64,000 bases of DNA from Yamadazyma tenuis (Eukaryota > Ascomycota > Pichiomycetes > Serinales > Debaryomycetaceae): NCBI RefSeq assembly GCF_029203305.1, contig NC_089464.1, forward strand, positions 496,001 to 560,000. The letters are read 5' to 3'. Numbering within the stretch: the stretch's first letter is position 1; every line of letters begins with the position of its first letter. Positions 51,557 through 62,500 of this stretch are shown one piece after another. The translations under genes and the position numbers were made by a program. Below the pieces are notes generated by a model. The model did not search any database. It saw only the letters and a program-made list of their open reading frames with translations, and had not been told where the DNA came from.

Positions 51557-52924
51557 CTAAATGCGTTTGCTCAATTGGTTATGGAGTTGAGCCAAATTGT
51601 CACAGAGCTCCATAAATAAGGTGAATTGGATTTTGATTGTTTCAAATACGTTTAAAAAGTTACCAAATCCTTGGTTGCAACTAGTCTCCAAATTCTGTAG
51701 AATCACATTGAACTCTTTGATCAATTCTTCGTAGTTATTGATAGTCTGTTGATATTCTTTGATTTTTTTGATAAAGAATTCATTAAGTTGGAAAGATGAT
51801 GACAATTTGGTACCAGGTACGGATAACTGCAAGATCAACTGCAACATTTTATTTATATCATCTGTCAACTCATTATTCAAGGTTTTCAAGTCTGCTAAGT
51901 GATTGGAATCAAACTGTAATGCTTGCTTAGTAGATTTCAACTTAATGTATAAATAGTTGATGTCTTTGGGTAAAGTTTTAATCAAGTTTTCATGGGTTTT
52001 CAAGTTATTTTGCAAATTGATGGCTATTAGATGCTGTTGGTTAATGTACTTATCAAACTCTTGTAATTCTCTTTTGATGGGTTCAGGAAGATCTCCTACC
52101 CTTGTCATTGCATTCAATTGTATTTGTGAGTTTTGGTTGAATACTGAGCTTTGATTGTTGGGACCGTTATTATTGTTATTGTTTTTATTGCTGAAAAGAC
52201 CTTGTGATTGATTATTGGCATTTCCACCAAAAAGACCTCCAGGGTTCGTATTGGAGGATCCAAATAAACCTCCATTTGCGGGCTTACTGCCAAACAACCC
52301 TCCTGAGCCTCCTGAGGTGTTTGAGTTTGTGTTTGAGGATCCAAATAACCCTCCAGAATTATTGCTATTATTGGAGGTATTGTTTGCAATATTGCCTCCA
52401 AATAATCCTCCTGAAGGATTCGATGAGTTGGCGGTGTTGGTGCCAAACAATCCTCCTGAACTAGTTGACTGACTGTTGTTTCCAAACAAGCCACCTGAGT
52501 TTGTGTTTCCTCCAAATAAGCCTGAATTTGCTGGTTTGCTTCCAAACAAACCACCTGAGGGCTGATTGGATGTGCTCGCATTGTTGTTACCAAAGAGACC
52601 TCCAGGCTGAGTAGCCGGAGGGTTATTGGAATTGTTAAACAATCCTCCAGATGTGGTAGACTTGTTGTTGTTATTACCGAATAATCCACCAGTAGTTCCT
52701 GTTGAGCTATTAGGACCCATGTTTCCGAAAACATTTCCTGATGGGTTTGTGTTCGCTGTTGAGTTATTATTGAACAATCCGCCAGAAGTAGTGTTATTGT
52801 TGGTGTTGAGGTTGTTTCCAAATAATCCACCTGAAGGGGTACCAGAATTTGTGTTTGTGTTCGTATTACCAAACAACCCTCCCGAGCCGGAAGTGTTAGA
52901 ATTAGTAGCAGTTGTCCCAAACAT
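51557..52924 (-). CDS. NUP49: GLFG nucleoporin Nup49
   Basis: 455 residues from the MFGTT start at 52924; the open frame continues upstream but family members start MFG. Residues 1-240 hold about 14 GLFG repeats in Asn/Ser/Thr-rich spacers, the permeability-barrier type. The C-terminal 200 residues are coiled coil (LPEPIKRELQEFDKYI and onward), which assembles with Nsp1 and Nup57 in the central channel. The repeats create long open frames on the opposite strand that are not genes. Confidence 0.88.
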   Translation of the reverse strand: MFGTTATNSNTSGSGGLFGNTNTNTNSGTPSGGLFGNNLNTNNNTTSGGLFNNNSTANTNPSGNVFGNMGPNSSTGTTGGLFGNNNNKSTTSGGLFNNSNNPPATQPGGLFGNNNASTSNQPSGGLFGSKPANSGLFGGNTNSGGLFGNNSQSTSSGGLFGTNTANSSNPSGGLFGGNIANNTSNNSNNSGGLFGSSNTNSNTSGGSGGLFGSKPANGGLFGSSNTNPGGLFGGNANNQSQGLFSNKNNNNNNGPNNQSSVFNQNSQIQLNAMTRVGDLPEPIKRELQEFDKYINQQHLIAINLQNNLKTHENLIKTLPKDINYLYIKLKSTKQALQFDSNHLADLKTLNNELTDDINKMLQLILQLSVPGTKLSSSFQLNEFFIKKIKEYQQTINNYEELIKEFNVILQNLETSCNQGFGNFLNVFETIKIQFTLFMELCDNLAQLHNQLSKRI

Positions 52925-53009
52925 CTTGTAGTAGTTGGAAAGAACAGGAAAAATCTTTGAAGGTGCGCGCGGTGATTTATTGTTTTGAATCTCTTTCAAA
53001 TACGGGTGT

Positions 53010-53903
53010 ATGTCTTTTAAAGAGGAGTTTGAGAAGTTCTATGCGGAGTATGAACGGTTGACTAAGGAAAACCAGGATCTACTTGAGCAGAACGAGAAAC
53101 TTCGACACCAAGCTCATGAACAGAAACTAGAGTTTGAAAACATTCTCATCCAAACCAAGAGATCATATAAAGCACAGTATCGCAAACACGTCAAGAAATA
53201 TGAAATGAAGATCGAGGATCTCACAGAGCGCCTTCGGCGACTTATGAGGACCAACAGTAATAAGGAGAATAATGGTAATGATATAGTTGCGTTTCACGAT
53301 ATCAGAATCAATGGGAAGAGCGGCAGCACTGAGGTTGCAAAAACGGTGCCGACCGCACCCTTGCCATTATTAGCAGTACCCCAGTTGAAGCTGACACCCG
53401 ATCCAAAATTCATGGAACCTTCCTCACGAACCACCAAACCTGTGGTGGTGATGTCAAGTCCAGTGAAGTCAGACTTCGATGTTTTACCTACACAATACTC
53501 ATCAGAACCTGAGTCTCAGGTGGCTTCCGCCACCCTTGATGCCGATTTCACACCGCTTCAAGAGCTTACTCCTTTACAAAGAAAAGAATGGCTTTCGAAT
53601 TACTTTACCAGCAAATACTATAATGACCCCCACTTCCGAATAGATTTATCCCGCAATCCTATCACCCAAATCGAATGGGTTCTTAACGACTTTGAAACGG
53701 TTGATGAAGGAGACGATACCCCACCATTTATGTTCATTAAAGACAATACCTCCCAGGAGGATAGGATCAAACACGAACAATATGAGCTTCGACGTCGTTC
53801 ATTAATTGACCGATGCTTCCGCCAGTGCCTTGAGGGACAAAACCGGTTCACGGCCCATATACTCAACAAATTTACTAAAAGTGGACGATATGAAGCAAGG
53901 TAA
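53010..53903 (+). CDS. SAE2: Sae2/Ctp1/CtIP-like DNA-end resection protein
   Basis: 297 residues. A coiled coil spans about 5-85 (KEEFEKFYAEYERLTKENQ), fitting the tetramerising N-terminus of CtIP proteins. A Pro/Ser linker with possible CDK sites (SSPVK) follows. The C-terminal 100 residues include a conserved-looking block, KYYNDPHFRIDLSRNP, then W-x3-DF, and RCFRQCLEGQNRFTAHILN, ending GRYEAR. This fits the weakly conserved Sae2 C-terminus. Sae2 promotes Mre11 endonuclease activity. Divergent from NUP49 with only 85 bp between starts. Confidence 0.55.
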   Translation: MSFKEEFEKFYAEYERLTKENQDLLEQNEKLRHQAHEQKLEFENILIQTKRSYKAQYRKHVKKYEMKIEDLTERLRRLMRTNSNKENNGNDIVAFHDIRINGKSGSTEVAKTVPTAPLPLLAVPQLKLTPDPKFMEPSSRTTKPVVVMSSPVKSDFDVLPTQYSSEPESQVASATLDADFTPLQELTPLQRKEWLSNYFTSKYYNDPHFRIDLSRNPITQIEWVLNDFETVDEGDDTPPFMFIKDNTSQEDRIKHEQYELRRRSLIDRCFRQCLEGQNRFTAHILNKFTKSGRYEAR

Positions 53904-55129
53904 CCGAGTGATGCGTGGGTAATAAATCGTGCCGATAATAGGCACACCTCTCCTAATTTACCTCAACGTTAGTCTGGACACATCGGGTTAAATGGAACAA
54001 CCCTTGTCCTCGCACGCTTTGTTTCGTTTAACAATAAACCATCTTCTGGAGCTTTACACTACTAGCAAAACCTAGCAATCTAGGAAAAAAAACAAATTAA
54101 TAAAAAAAACTCAGGTGGAACCCTGCCTGCAACACCGGCCGTGAGACGTACGTTCTTGCCAGATGTAAATCATCAAGGGGAAAAGCACCCCTTTTTCATT
54201 ATTGGCTGGTGTGAAGTACAGCAAGAATAAGTATGAAAGGCAAATTGGAAACGTAAAAAAATTCCATATCCAGTTGTAACTTCGTACCGGGCGATAACCG
54301 ATTATGACCCAAGTTAAAACTGCAAAATTTCCAGTTGTTTAAGGCTAGGCACTGCGGATTTCTTTTTTACCTATTTCAATACCCGGCTCTGGTATTGAAT
54401 CGGGGTTTGGGGCTTTGTTACATGTCATGACCTTATTAGAGTCTTGATAGCCATGGGGAGATCCCGTTGGCAATTGGGTGAAAACTTACACCCTGATAAT
54501 TCATGGTGTTTTCCCCACCGTGAGTTTAATTCAGAGGCCGCAACATATAAAATGATGAAACCAGTAACCACATGTATAGTTAGTGCATATTGGAGTGGCC
54601 AAGGCTCCGTTTTTTAATCCTACTCCTTTTCGTTGGTATTTGTATTACGTGTTTTTGGAGATGGCAATGCTCACTGCTATACGAGCCCAGGATAATGGAG
54701 CAGGTGCAAAAATAGCAGGAATCCAAAAATTTACTTTTACCGTGCAATCAGGATATTTCTCAAAACGCAAATAGTAACAAAAACAAGAAGGGGGACATAA
54801 GATTAGAATCAAGAGAGTCTTATAAAGTCTTGGTTAAGCTAAATAGTTGTATAAGTCTAATGGGTGGCTTCAAAATGTCAAATTTGACCACAAACAACCT
54901 TATAAAAAAGATTGTTTCTACAGCTAATACAAGTCCTGAAATCATGTGGGAGAATCTAGAATTATCACAAAAAAAAAATAATTTTACACCATTTTGATTG
55001 GTATTGAGATAAAACTCGTGTAAATACTACACCTTTCTTAATCTGATCTCAGTATTTATTAACTAAGTATCCAACAATTTTTTTCCTCTCCCTCTTTGTT
55101 CACCTAAGTCCAATGGTTAATATTTTATA
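53904..55129 (+). promoter_or_regulatory. Long upstream region of the PUF gene
   Basis: 1226 bp. It has stress-element-like AGGGG/CCCCT near 54175-54195, several poly-A runs, and a five-codon uORF at the end (55113-55130). A 63-codon ORF (54583-54774) is not recognised. No tRNA or other RNA gene seen. A long 5' leader is typical of regulatory genes. Confidence 0.5.
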
Positions 55130-55130
55130 A
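55113..55130 (+). promoter_or_regulatory. uORF whose stop overlaps the PUF start codon
   Basis: ATG GTT AAT ATT TTA TAA at 55113-55130; the last A of TAA is the A of the main ATG (TAATG). This arrangement permits termination-reinitiation control. Confidence 0.6.
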
Positions 55131-57370
55131 TGATCGATCATATTCACTCTGAAGGAATGGATTATACCCAGTTATCCATTAATCCATCAAGCATGAATGA
55201 TTCCGATTCAAATAAGGCACTTACTCACCAAAGAACAAACTCCGCTGTATCCACCCACTCTAACATGTCCAGCTTCTCCGGCTTGACATTATTTGATCAG
55301 ACTGGCCCCGGAATTTCTGGTAACTTGAATCTTAACAAGAACCTGTTGAACCCTAACATCCGGCCCAACCATCAGCATCAATTATCCATCAACTCGGTGA
55401 CTTCAGTAAACTCCATTATTGAACCAATCACACCACCTTCAAATAACCATTCCAACAATGTGGTGATCACAGCTGGAGCAGAGATTGATAAGGAGTATTT
55501 GGCTGCAGTGAGCAAAATACCATTATCTCAGTTGAAATCAGATATTTTGCGGTTATCGAAGGATCAATATGGTTGTAGATTTTTGCAAAAAAAGATTGAT
55601 GAAAACTTGATTTCAAATTATTCCATTAGATATGCAAACTTTGAAATCATCTTCAATGAAATTTATCTTAACTTGTATGAATTAATCATTGACCCTTTTG
55701 GCAATTACTTGATTCAAAAATTGATCAAATACGCTTCCAATGAAAATTTGAACTTGATGTTGGACATTTTGCAGTCCAATTTGTTTCAGATTTCTATTAA
55801 TCAACATGGAACTAGAGCTTTACAGAAAATCATCGAAAGTTTGAATTCTCCTTACCAATTGGACTTACTTACAAGTGGTTTGAAGCCATTCATTATCGAA
55901 TTGATCAAGGATTTGAATGGTAACCATGTGATCCAAAAGATCTTGAACAAGTTCAAACCATTGCAGTGTCAATTCATTTACGATTCAATCTTGAATGATT
56001 TGATCACCGTGGCAACCCATAAACACGGGTGCTGTGTTTTGCAAAAGTGTCTCAATCATGTCACTTATAAACAGTTGAATCAGTTTGTCAATGAGATTTT
56101 GAATGATTTCAACCTCAATAAATTGATCAATGACCAGTTTGGTAACTATGTATTACAGTATTTGATTTCTATCAATGACTATCAGATTCACTACAAGTTC
56201 TACTCCAATTTGGTCAGGTTTGATATGATCCATTATTGTAATTTGAAGTTTTCTTCCAATGTCATTGAAAAATTCATCAAGAACTGTGCTAATAATGAAT
56301 TTAAGAACAATGAAGTCAATATTGACTTTGTTAACTTGAAGTTTGAGATGGTCCATCACATTTTGAAAACTTCAGCTAGCTTGAATAAGTTAATTAATGA
56401 TCCTTTTGGTAACTACGTCATCCAAACGTTGATAGATAATTTGACCAATCCAAACATAGACTATGCATCCTTGAAGCCAAAGAACTTAAGTCTTTTGGCT
56501 AACCCTATGTCACCCAACAATGAAGCGATTAAGCACGAAATCATTGGCAACTATTTTCAAAATTGCAAGATTATCAGTTCATTTGGCAAGAGAATTCAAC
56601 TGAAGGTTTCGTTAATCTTAAACAATCACAATGTCCCAAATTCACAATTTCCACCAAGGACTAATCAAGGGGGCGTTAATTCGTCCCCAATCTTCAACTA
56701 TGACTATACTACCAACCCTAATGTCCCTCCCCAATTCATGAACGTTGCCTCTGCTGCAACTGCTCATTTACCTTTAAATGATTTCAGTCAACCTGGTTCA
56801 GTCCATGGTTCTCGTTCTGGCTCTGCTCCGCAGGTGCCTCATCGTTCAAGCTCTAATTCCTTAGAATCTAGATCAAACTCCTATCCAGGTGTGCACTCCA
56901 GGTCAAATTCTTTCCAGTTAAATTCGTCTATGGCTGCTCTGGGTCCAATGAATTCTAATTATGTCCTTGACAAACAGTTATCCCATAATCTCAATAACTT
57001 AAAGTTATCGAACAACTTTTATGCTGGTTCTGTTAGTCAACCCCAATCAGTCAACAGTAGCCTGAATGTGACTCCATCCATGACTGGTGGGCAACCTGGA
57101 TATTTTATGAATATAAATGGTGGCCCAATTCCAATGAGTCAACTGAAAACTAACCATTTGAACATGAATCCCAATGTCAATGGCGTTAACTCTTCGAATT
57201 CTGGAGGATTGAACTACAATTCTAATGGTGGTGGATACTTGAACAACAATACGGGCATGAACTTCAACTTGAACAATCAGGGTTATTTAAAGACTCCCCA
57301 AATATTTTCTAATGCCCCAGTTAACGATTTCACTCACGATTCTAACAAGAATATCAACTATTTTAGATGA
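55130..57370 (+). CDS. MPT5: Pumilio-family RNA-binding protein, Mpt5/Puf5-like
   Basis: 746 residues. A PUF domain of about eight repeats occupies residues 130-500, with recognition helices such as YGCRFLQKK, FGNYLIQKL, HGTRALQKI, NGNHVIQKI, HGCCVLQKC, FGNYVLQYL, SSNVIEKFI and FGNYVIQTL. The seventh repeat LKFSSNVIEKFIK fits Mpt5 better than Puf4. Ser/Asn-rich regions flank the domain. PUF proteins bind UGUR-containing 3' UTRs and repress mRNAs; Mpt5 acts in mating, cell wall and ageing pathways in baker's yeast. Convergent with LCP5. Confidence 0.75.
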   Translation: MIDHIHSEGMDYTQLSINPSSMNDSDSNKALTHQRTNSAVSTHSNMSSFSGLTLFDQTGPGISGNLNLNKNLLNPNIRPNHQHQLSINSVTSVNSIIEPITPPSNNHSNNVVITAGAEIDKEYLAAVSKIPLSQLKSDILRLSKDQYGCRFLQKKIDENLISNYSIRYANFEIIFNEIYLNLYELIIDPFGNYLIQKLIKYASNENLNLMLDILQSNLFQISINQHGTRALQKIIESLNSPYQLDLLTSGLKPFIIELIKDLNGNHVIQKILNKFKPLQCQFIYDSILNDLITVATHKHGCCVLQKCLNHVTYKQLNQFVNEILNDFNLNKLINDQFGNYVLQYLISINDYQIHYKFYSNLVRFDMIHYCNLKFSSNVIEKFIKNCANNEFKNNEVNIDFVNLKFEMVHHILKTSASLNKLINDPFGNYVIQTLIDNLTNPNIDYASLKPKNLSLLANPMSPNNEAIKHEIIGNYFQNCKIISSFGKRIQLKVSLILNNHNVPNSQFPPRTNQGGVNSSPIFNYDYTTNPNVPPQFMNVASAATAHLPLNDFSQPGSVHGSRSGSAPQVPHRSSSNSLESRSNSYPGVHSRSNSFQLNSSMAALGPMNSNYVLDKQLSHNLNNLKLSNNFYAGSVSQPQSVNSSLNVTPSMTGGQPGYFMNINGGPIPMSQLKTNHLNMNPNVNGVNSSNSGGLNYNSNGGGYLNNNTGMNFNLNNQGYLKTPQIFSNAPVNDFTHDSNKNINYFR

Positions 57371-57553
57371 ATCCTGCCGCTTATTTGAAAGCTACCTACT
57401 TTGAGTACATCTTGAACTAAATGTTCGAGATTTGTTCTATTTTTCACAACTTGTTATGGTTTGGTTTTAAGAGTTTATTATGAAACATATAAATAGATTA
57501 GCAAGAATTGTAATGTTATGTGCTATTATACAAATAAAATATATAATCTTTAT

Positions 57554-58537
57554 TTACTTTCTTCTTTTGACTTTGTCCCAAACACTGTTGGGTTTTCTCT
57601 TTCTGCTGGTACCTTCGCTTAATTGTCTAGAATTATTGAACATGGACCAATCTTCACCTCCAAAAGTGTTGTTAAGTTCTTTCCGTTTTTGGTACTTGTC
57701 TTTTTTGGTCATGGTACTAGGCAATCTGACGAAATTAGTTTCTTCATATGTTTGTAATTCCTTCTCCTTTCTCCGTTCAGAATCAGTCTTAACACCACCT
57801 CTACCGTGGTTAACAATATTAACACCAATAGACTTCTCTTCCATTGGTAAATCACTATTTTCACGCAAATACTCTTCCATACTTTGAAGCTTCTTGCTTG
57901 GCTTATTCTTTGTCTCTTCTCTTGTTGGAGGAGCCATCGCAGAAATCTTAGGTGGTTTATATGCTTCCTGAATGGGTTCTTCGGGTTTTGATGAAGCCTT
58001 CTTTGAAGCCTTGCTCATTAAGGAAGAAGCATCTGGTCTATATGCTAGCTCATCTTCACTTTCTTCACTGGAATCGTCATTATCATTATTCACACTAGCA
58101 TTTTGCTGGTCATCATTACCCTTAGCTTCATATTCTTGTAGCATTTTATTGTATGTTCTGATCATCTTATCCAATTGATAGTTTAACTTCTTCTCAAGAG
58201 GTTTGATTCCTCTCTCTATCGTTACTCTCTGAGCAATGGTGCTCTCGATTGATTTTTCCCTAACATCATCTGCTTCTTCGTACTTTCCTTCCTTTGTTCT
58301 TTCTATTTGACTTAAGATAATCATCACTGCATTATGGATATAAGACAAGACCGTATTATTCTTCAAATTAAGTAAGGATACTTCCTCCAACTTACTCTTA
58401 CTATCGAGCAATAACTGGTTTATGAATTCGGGCAAGTCGTTCTGCATTTCATATTCCAATATTTTGAGTATACCATCATTAGTGCTCTCCAAAGATGGGG
58501 TTATGGTGGATATTACCTCATCTATGTTGCTTGACAT
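57554..58537 (-). CDS. LCP5: SSU processome protein Lcp5 (Sas10/neuroguidin family)
   Basis: 327 residues. An N-terminal helical Sas10/Utp3/C1D-type domain (1-120) includes IKPLEKKLNYQLDKMIRTYNK. A middle acidic stretch (about 145-165) precedes the conserved AYRPDASSL, then YKPPKISAM. The C-terminus has YEETNFVRLP and a basic tail. Lcp5 acts in early 18S rRNA processing in the nucleolus. Divergent from NSA2 over a shared promoter with PAC and RRPE elements. Confidence 0.92.
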   Translation of the reverse strand: MSSNIDEVISTITPSLESTNDGILKILEYEMQNDLPEFINQLLLDSKSKLEEVSLLNLKNNTVLSYIHNAVMIILSQIERTKEGKYEEADDVREKSIESTIAQRVTIERGIKPLEKKLNYQLDKMIRTYNKMLQEYEAKGNDDQQNASVNNDNDDSSEESEDELAYRPDASSLMSKASKKASSKPEEPIQEAYKPPKISAMAPPTREETKNKPSKKLQSMEEYLRENSDLPMEEKSIGVNIVNHGRGGVKTDSERRKEKELQTYEETNFVRLPSTMTKKDKYQKRKELNNTFGGEDWSMFNNSRQLSEGTSRKRKPNSVWDKVKRRK

Positions 58538-58562
58538 TTCTTAGATATGTTTTACTAACTTC

Positions 58563-58625
58563 AAAATTTTTTGCACCTCATCGATCGCGAAGTCCGTCTC
58601 ATCTCATTTTTCTATAAAAAATTTT
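58563..58625. promoter_or_regulatory. Bidirectional RRPE-PAC-PAC-RRPE promoter of LCP5 and NSA2
   Basis: In order: AAAATTTTTT (58563-58572), CTCATCG (58577-58583), CTCATCTCAT (58598-58607) and AAAAAATTTT (58616-58625). CTCATC is the reverse complement of the PAC core GATGAG, and the AT tracts fit RRPE (AAAAATTTT). The outer RRPEs and inner PACs are placed almost symmetrically in a 118 bp gap between two ribosome-biogenesis genes. Confidence 0.75.
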
Positions 58626-58655
58626 AGAAAGTTAAGCTAACGACACCACATCATA

Positions 58656-59441
58656 ATGCCTCAGAACGAATATATTGAACAACACATAAAGAAGCATGGG
58701 AGAAGATTAGATCACGAAGAGAGAAAGAGAAAAAGAGAAGCCAGAGAAGGCCACAGAATTTCTAAAGATGCTCAAACCTTAAAGGGATGGAAGGGTAAGC
58801 AATTTGCTAAGAAACGTTATAGTGAAAAGGTAGCTATGAAGAAGAAGATCAAGGCCCACCAGGAATCTAAGGTTAAAGGTCCATCTACTCCAGCTGCAGA
58901 ATCTGGTGAGGCATTGCCAACATACTTATTGGATCGTCAAAATGATAATACTGCTAAAGCCATATCTTCCTCGATCAAACAAAAGAGATTAGAAAAGGCT
59001 GATAAGTTTAGTGTTCCATTGCCTAAGGTCAGAGGTATTTCTGAAGAAGAAACATTCAAAGTCATCAAAACAGGTCAAAAGAATAGCAAAGCTTGGAAGA
59101 GAATGATAACAAAGCATACGTTTGTAGGAGAAGGGTTTACTAGAAGACCAGTGAAAATGGAAAGAATCATTAGACCTTCGGCTTTGAGACAAAAGAAAGC
59201 CAATGTCACTCATCCTGAGTTGGGTGTGACTGTATTTTTGCCAATCTTAGCAGTTAAGAAGAATCCCCAATCCCCCATGTACACTCAATTGGGAGTGTTA
59301 ACCAAAGGTACTATTATCGAAGTCAATGTATCTGAGTTGGGATTGGTAACAGCTGGGGGTAAAGTTGTTTGGGGTAAATTTGCCCAAATTACTAATGAAC
59401 CTGATAGAGACGGTTGTGTTAATGCTGTTCTCTTGGTTTAA
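58656..59441 (+). CDS. NSA2: 60S ribosome-biogenesis protein Nsa2
   Basis: 261 residues, the same length as baker's-yeast Nsa2. Starts [19 protein letters not shown], a basic N-terminus ([17 protein letters not shown]) and a C-terminal eS8-like beta-barrel ([20 protein letters not shown]). It joins nucleolar pre-60S particles needed for 27S rRNA processing. Start is the only sensible ATG. Confidence 0.97.
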   Translation: MPQNEYIEQHIKKHGRRLDHEERKRKREAREGHRISKDAQTLKGWKGKQFAKKRYSEKVAMKKKIKAHQESKVKGPSTPAAESGEALPTYLLDRQNDNTAKAISSSIKQKRLEKADKFSVPLPKVRGISEEETFKVIKTGQKNSKAWKRMITKHTFVGEGFTRRPVKMERIIRPSALRQKKANVTHPELGVTVFLPILAVKKNPQSPMYTQLGVLTKGTIIEVNVSELGLVTAGGKVVWGKFAQITNEPDRDGCVNAVLLV

Positions 59442-59528
59442 TATGGTTAATGAGTTTTTCAAGTTTTTCACAGGATAATTTTTGGCATTATAAATATACA
59501 AGCACTACTTTAGTTTAGTAATTCGTAA

Positions 59529-62500
59529 TTAATCTAGTAACTCCACATCAAACACATCAGAACAGAAAACTTCTTTCTTTCCGATAGATCTCATCCCACA
59601 GTTTATGATAAGCTTTCCATTCTCTCTGACGAGCTCCCATTGACTATTATATAGTCTGGTTCCTATGAGAAAACACAATCCACTAATATTTTGCTTGTTG
59701 CTTATATTTGACAAGATTTCACCATACTTTGAGGTGATCTCATGAGGCAGGATCTTACTATCTGCTTTATAGAGGTTCTCAATGGCATGAGAATGATGCA
59801 AATTCTCTCGTCTTAAATTCATCATAAACTCTTGTCTGACCCTCTGTAAATACTCATAGCCACTTTCGGCACTTAAATCCACCAATTTCTCAAAAGTCAA
59901 CAGGTACATGCTATCTTCGATATCTGCATATCTAGTGGATTCAATTCCTGAGGTCAAGAAGCAATAACTCCACAATATTTGCATTACTAAACTTAACGCA
60001 AACATGCTATCGAAGTAGTCCTTTCCAGGATTCCATATTTCTTTCTTCTGTTGTCCCTTTTCATGATCTAAGAGAGTTTCCCACAAGAATATATAGCAGT
60101 GTACAATACCTTTGAGGTTGATGACATCATTTCCATTCATATCTTTATGAAAATCCTTTGACCAAATATTCAGTAATTTTCTCTCGACAATGAGTCTATC
60201 TTTCATTGTAATGATAACATTTTGATTAGCAGGGGAGCCACAAAAAATCGAACAGTCGTAAGTATTTAAGTCTCCTAATCCCACAATATGAGCTAAATGA
60301 TAAATTGAAAACTTACAAGTCGAAATACCTCCATCAAGTAACTTCATGGAAGATTTGTTCAATTTCACTGTCTTGCAATTCTCTTTCACTGATCGTGAGA
60401 AGTTATCAATAGCAATGCTTATAAGGTCTTTCCATTCCTGAAAGTTTGAGTTGCTTGGTAATGCAATTAATGATGACGAATTTTGTAGTTCAAACAGCTG
60501 CATTTGATACATGATTGATAAAAGCCCACCGAATAATATTTTTCTTGTGAAAGGAGATGGTACCAAGTTCAAGACTGAACTAACTTTCAACAATTTTTTT
60601 ACCACGTTTAAGAAGGATTCGTTAGGGTTCAAACCGCTCTTGGTGGATGCCAACTTTTTCTGCTTTTTCATAATTTTATAGAAGGATCCATTCACATCAG
60701 TTGCTTCCCAGAGTTCGTCCTCACAGGGTAACTTCAATAATTGCAATTGATGAAAAAAGATAACTGGATTATGACGGAATTTTACATAATCAGCAATATC
60801 CAAATAGAAAGTCATATATGTAACTCTTTTGAAGGATTCGGACTCCACCCACTTTTTATATAGCTGATAATCATTTTTATCGTGGTTCTCTCTAACTTTA
60901 TCAGCATCAAACTCATCTTCTGTGGATGAATTAGGCTTGTCACTGGCAGGATTTCCACCCAATACATGTGATCTTCTCATTAGTTGAACTGTCGTACTAT
61001 GATGAATGTGAGCTCGTTCATGCATTGCTCTTGAAAGGAAGTTCTTTTCACTCCATTCCAATAAGTTCAAGCTTTGCAAAACCCAGAGCTTTACAGGCGA
61101 TTTAAAGCCGTCATGCTGAAAAACTGCAAATCGTAACGGGGTAGCAATAGCCAATGCCAATTTATACTCTGGGGATTTTGAACGGGGTTGGCTAAGATGA
61201 TCTGGTTTGTCTGCTGGAGTACAATAATTACACCCAACTAGAATCATGGATAATATTAATAATGGTTCTGCTTCTTTTGTTTTGAAGGATGATTTGTGTA
61301 GAATATTAAACTGAGGATGGAATACAAGCCAATACACAGATAAGTAGTAGGAGAATCTGTCTTCGATTAAAATCTTGTCATTGAAAATCAGCTCCACGAA
61401 ATTTCTCTGTAAAGCGGGCAATGATACAAACAATTGATGCAAAACCATCTTGTCAATGTATATGTGTTCATTTGTAATGATATTAAATCTAGACCCATAT
61501 TCATGGATTCGCCTTTGTAGATTTGTTGACAAGGTGGGACTGAAAATATCATTGGTTGGAGTTGGTGTTGCGTTTGAATCGTTAGTGCTTCCTGGAGATG
61601 TCAATGACACCGTCGAAGGTAGACTGAAATTGAAAGAAGTTAATCGGTTGTCTTCAGCGAGGCAGAAACTCACTTTACTACCATTCCTTTTATGGTCGAT
61701 AGGAGTTTCAGAAGTATCCAATGAATCAATGCTTTTACCGTTTTCTTCGTTGTACACATTGCCAAGGCCTTGATTATAGCTTTTGAGAAGAAGTTCATCA
61801 AGAGGATTTATCTCACTCCTGAACAAGTTATTTTGAGCCAATTCATAACTCTGAAAACCTTGCCCATTGGTATACTGTCCTAGATCGAACCCACTGGGAA
61901 AAATGGAAGCATTTGCAATGCTTGTATTATTTTCCGCTGTACTTTGCATGGGAATATCCATAGGAGAAACTATGTTATTGGGAGATGAGTCGTTAAACAA
62001 CCAGGAGATGAGTTCGTTCTGACTTTGCATCGTATTAAGAGGGTAAACTTCTTTGGTATTCTCTGCCTTCTTTTCATCTGAGACATCAATTCCATTACCA
62101 CGACCATTTGGAAACAAGTCTCCGAACCCTCCATTACTGCTTTGATTACTATGGGATAATTCAGGCTTAATAAACGACAGTGTATCATTAGACTCAGCAG
62201 CATGTATTAAATTTGATATTTGAAGTGGAGATTCGGCAGCAGACTGAGAACGTACAAGTGCATTCTGCTGATTGTTCAAATTCTTTGATGGTTCTTTCTT
62301 TATGGACATGCTCCGCATTCTTGGAGAATCTATAGTTAATGATGACTCGTGTGAAGATACAGATGAACCACTTACACTCGACCAATTGACTCTTGATGTG
62401 CTTCCAGAAGACATGTGTCTTCGAACATGTCGATCTTTCAAGTCACGCCTCACAAAAGTTTTCCCACATTTTCTCTTCCCTCCACCAATTACCTCTAACA

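Noticed and set aside
52114..52931. Long open frames overlapping NUP49 on both strands (minus 52114-52920, plus 52215-52472 and 52626-52931)
   Set aside because: They are by-products of the repetitive GLFG coding sequence; their translations are periodic mirror images of the repeats.
57480..57887. 135-codon plus-strand ORF opposite LCP5
   Set aside because: Antisense to the conserved C-terminal part of LCP5; hydrophobic composition is the expected complement of Lys/Glu-rich coding.
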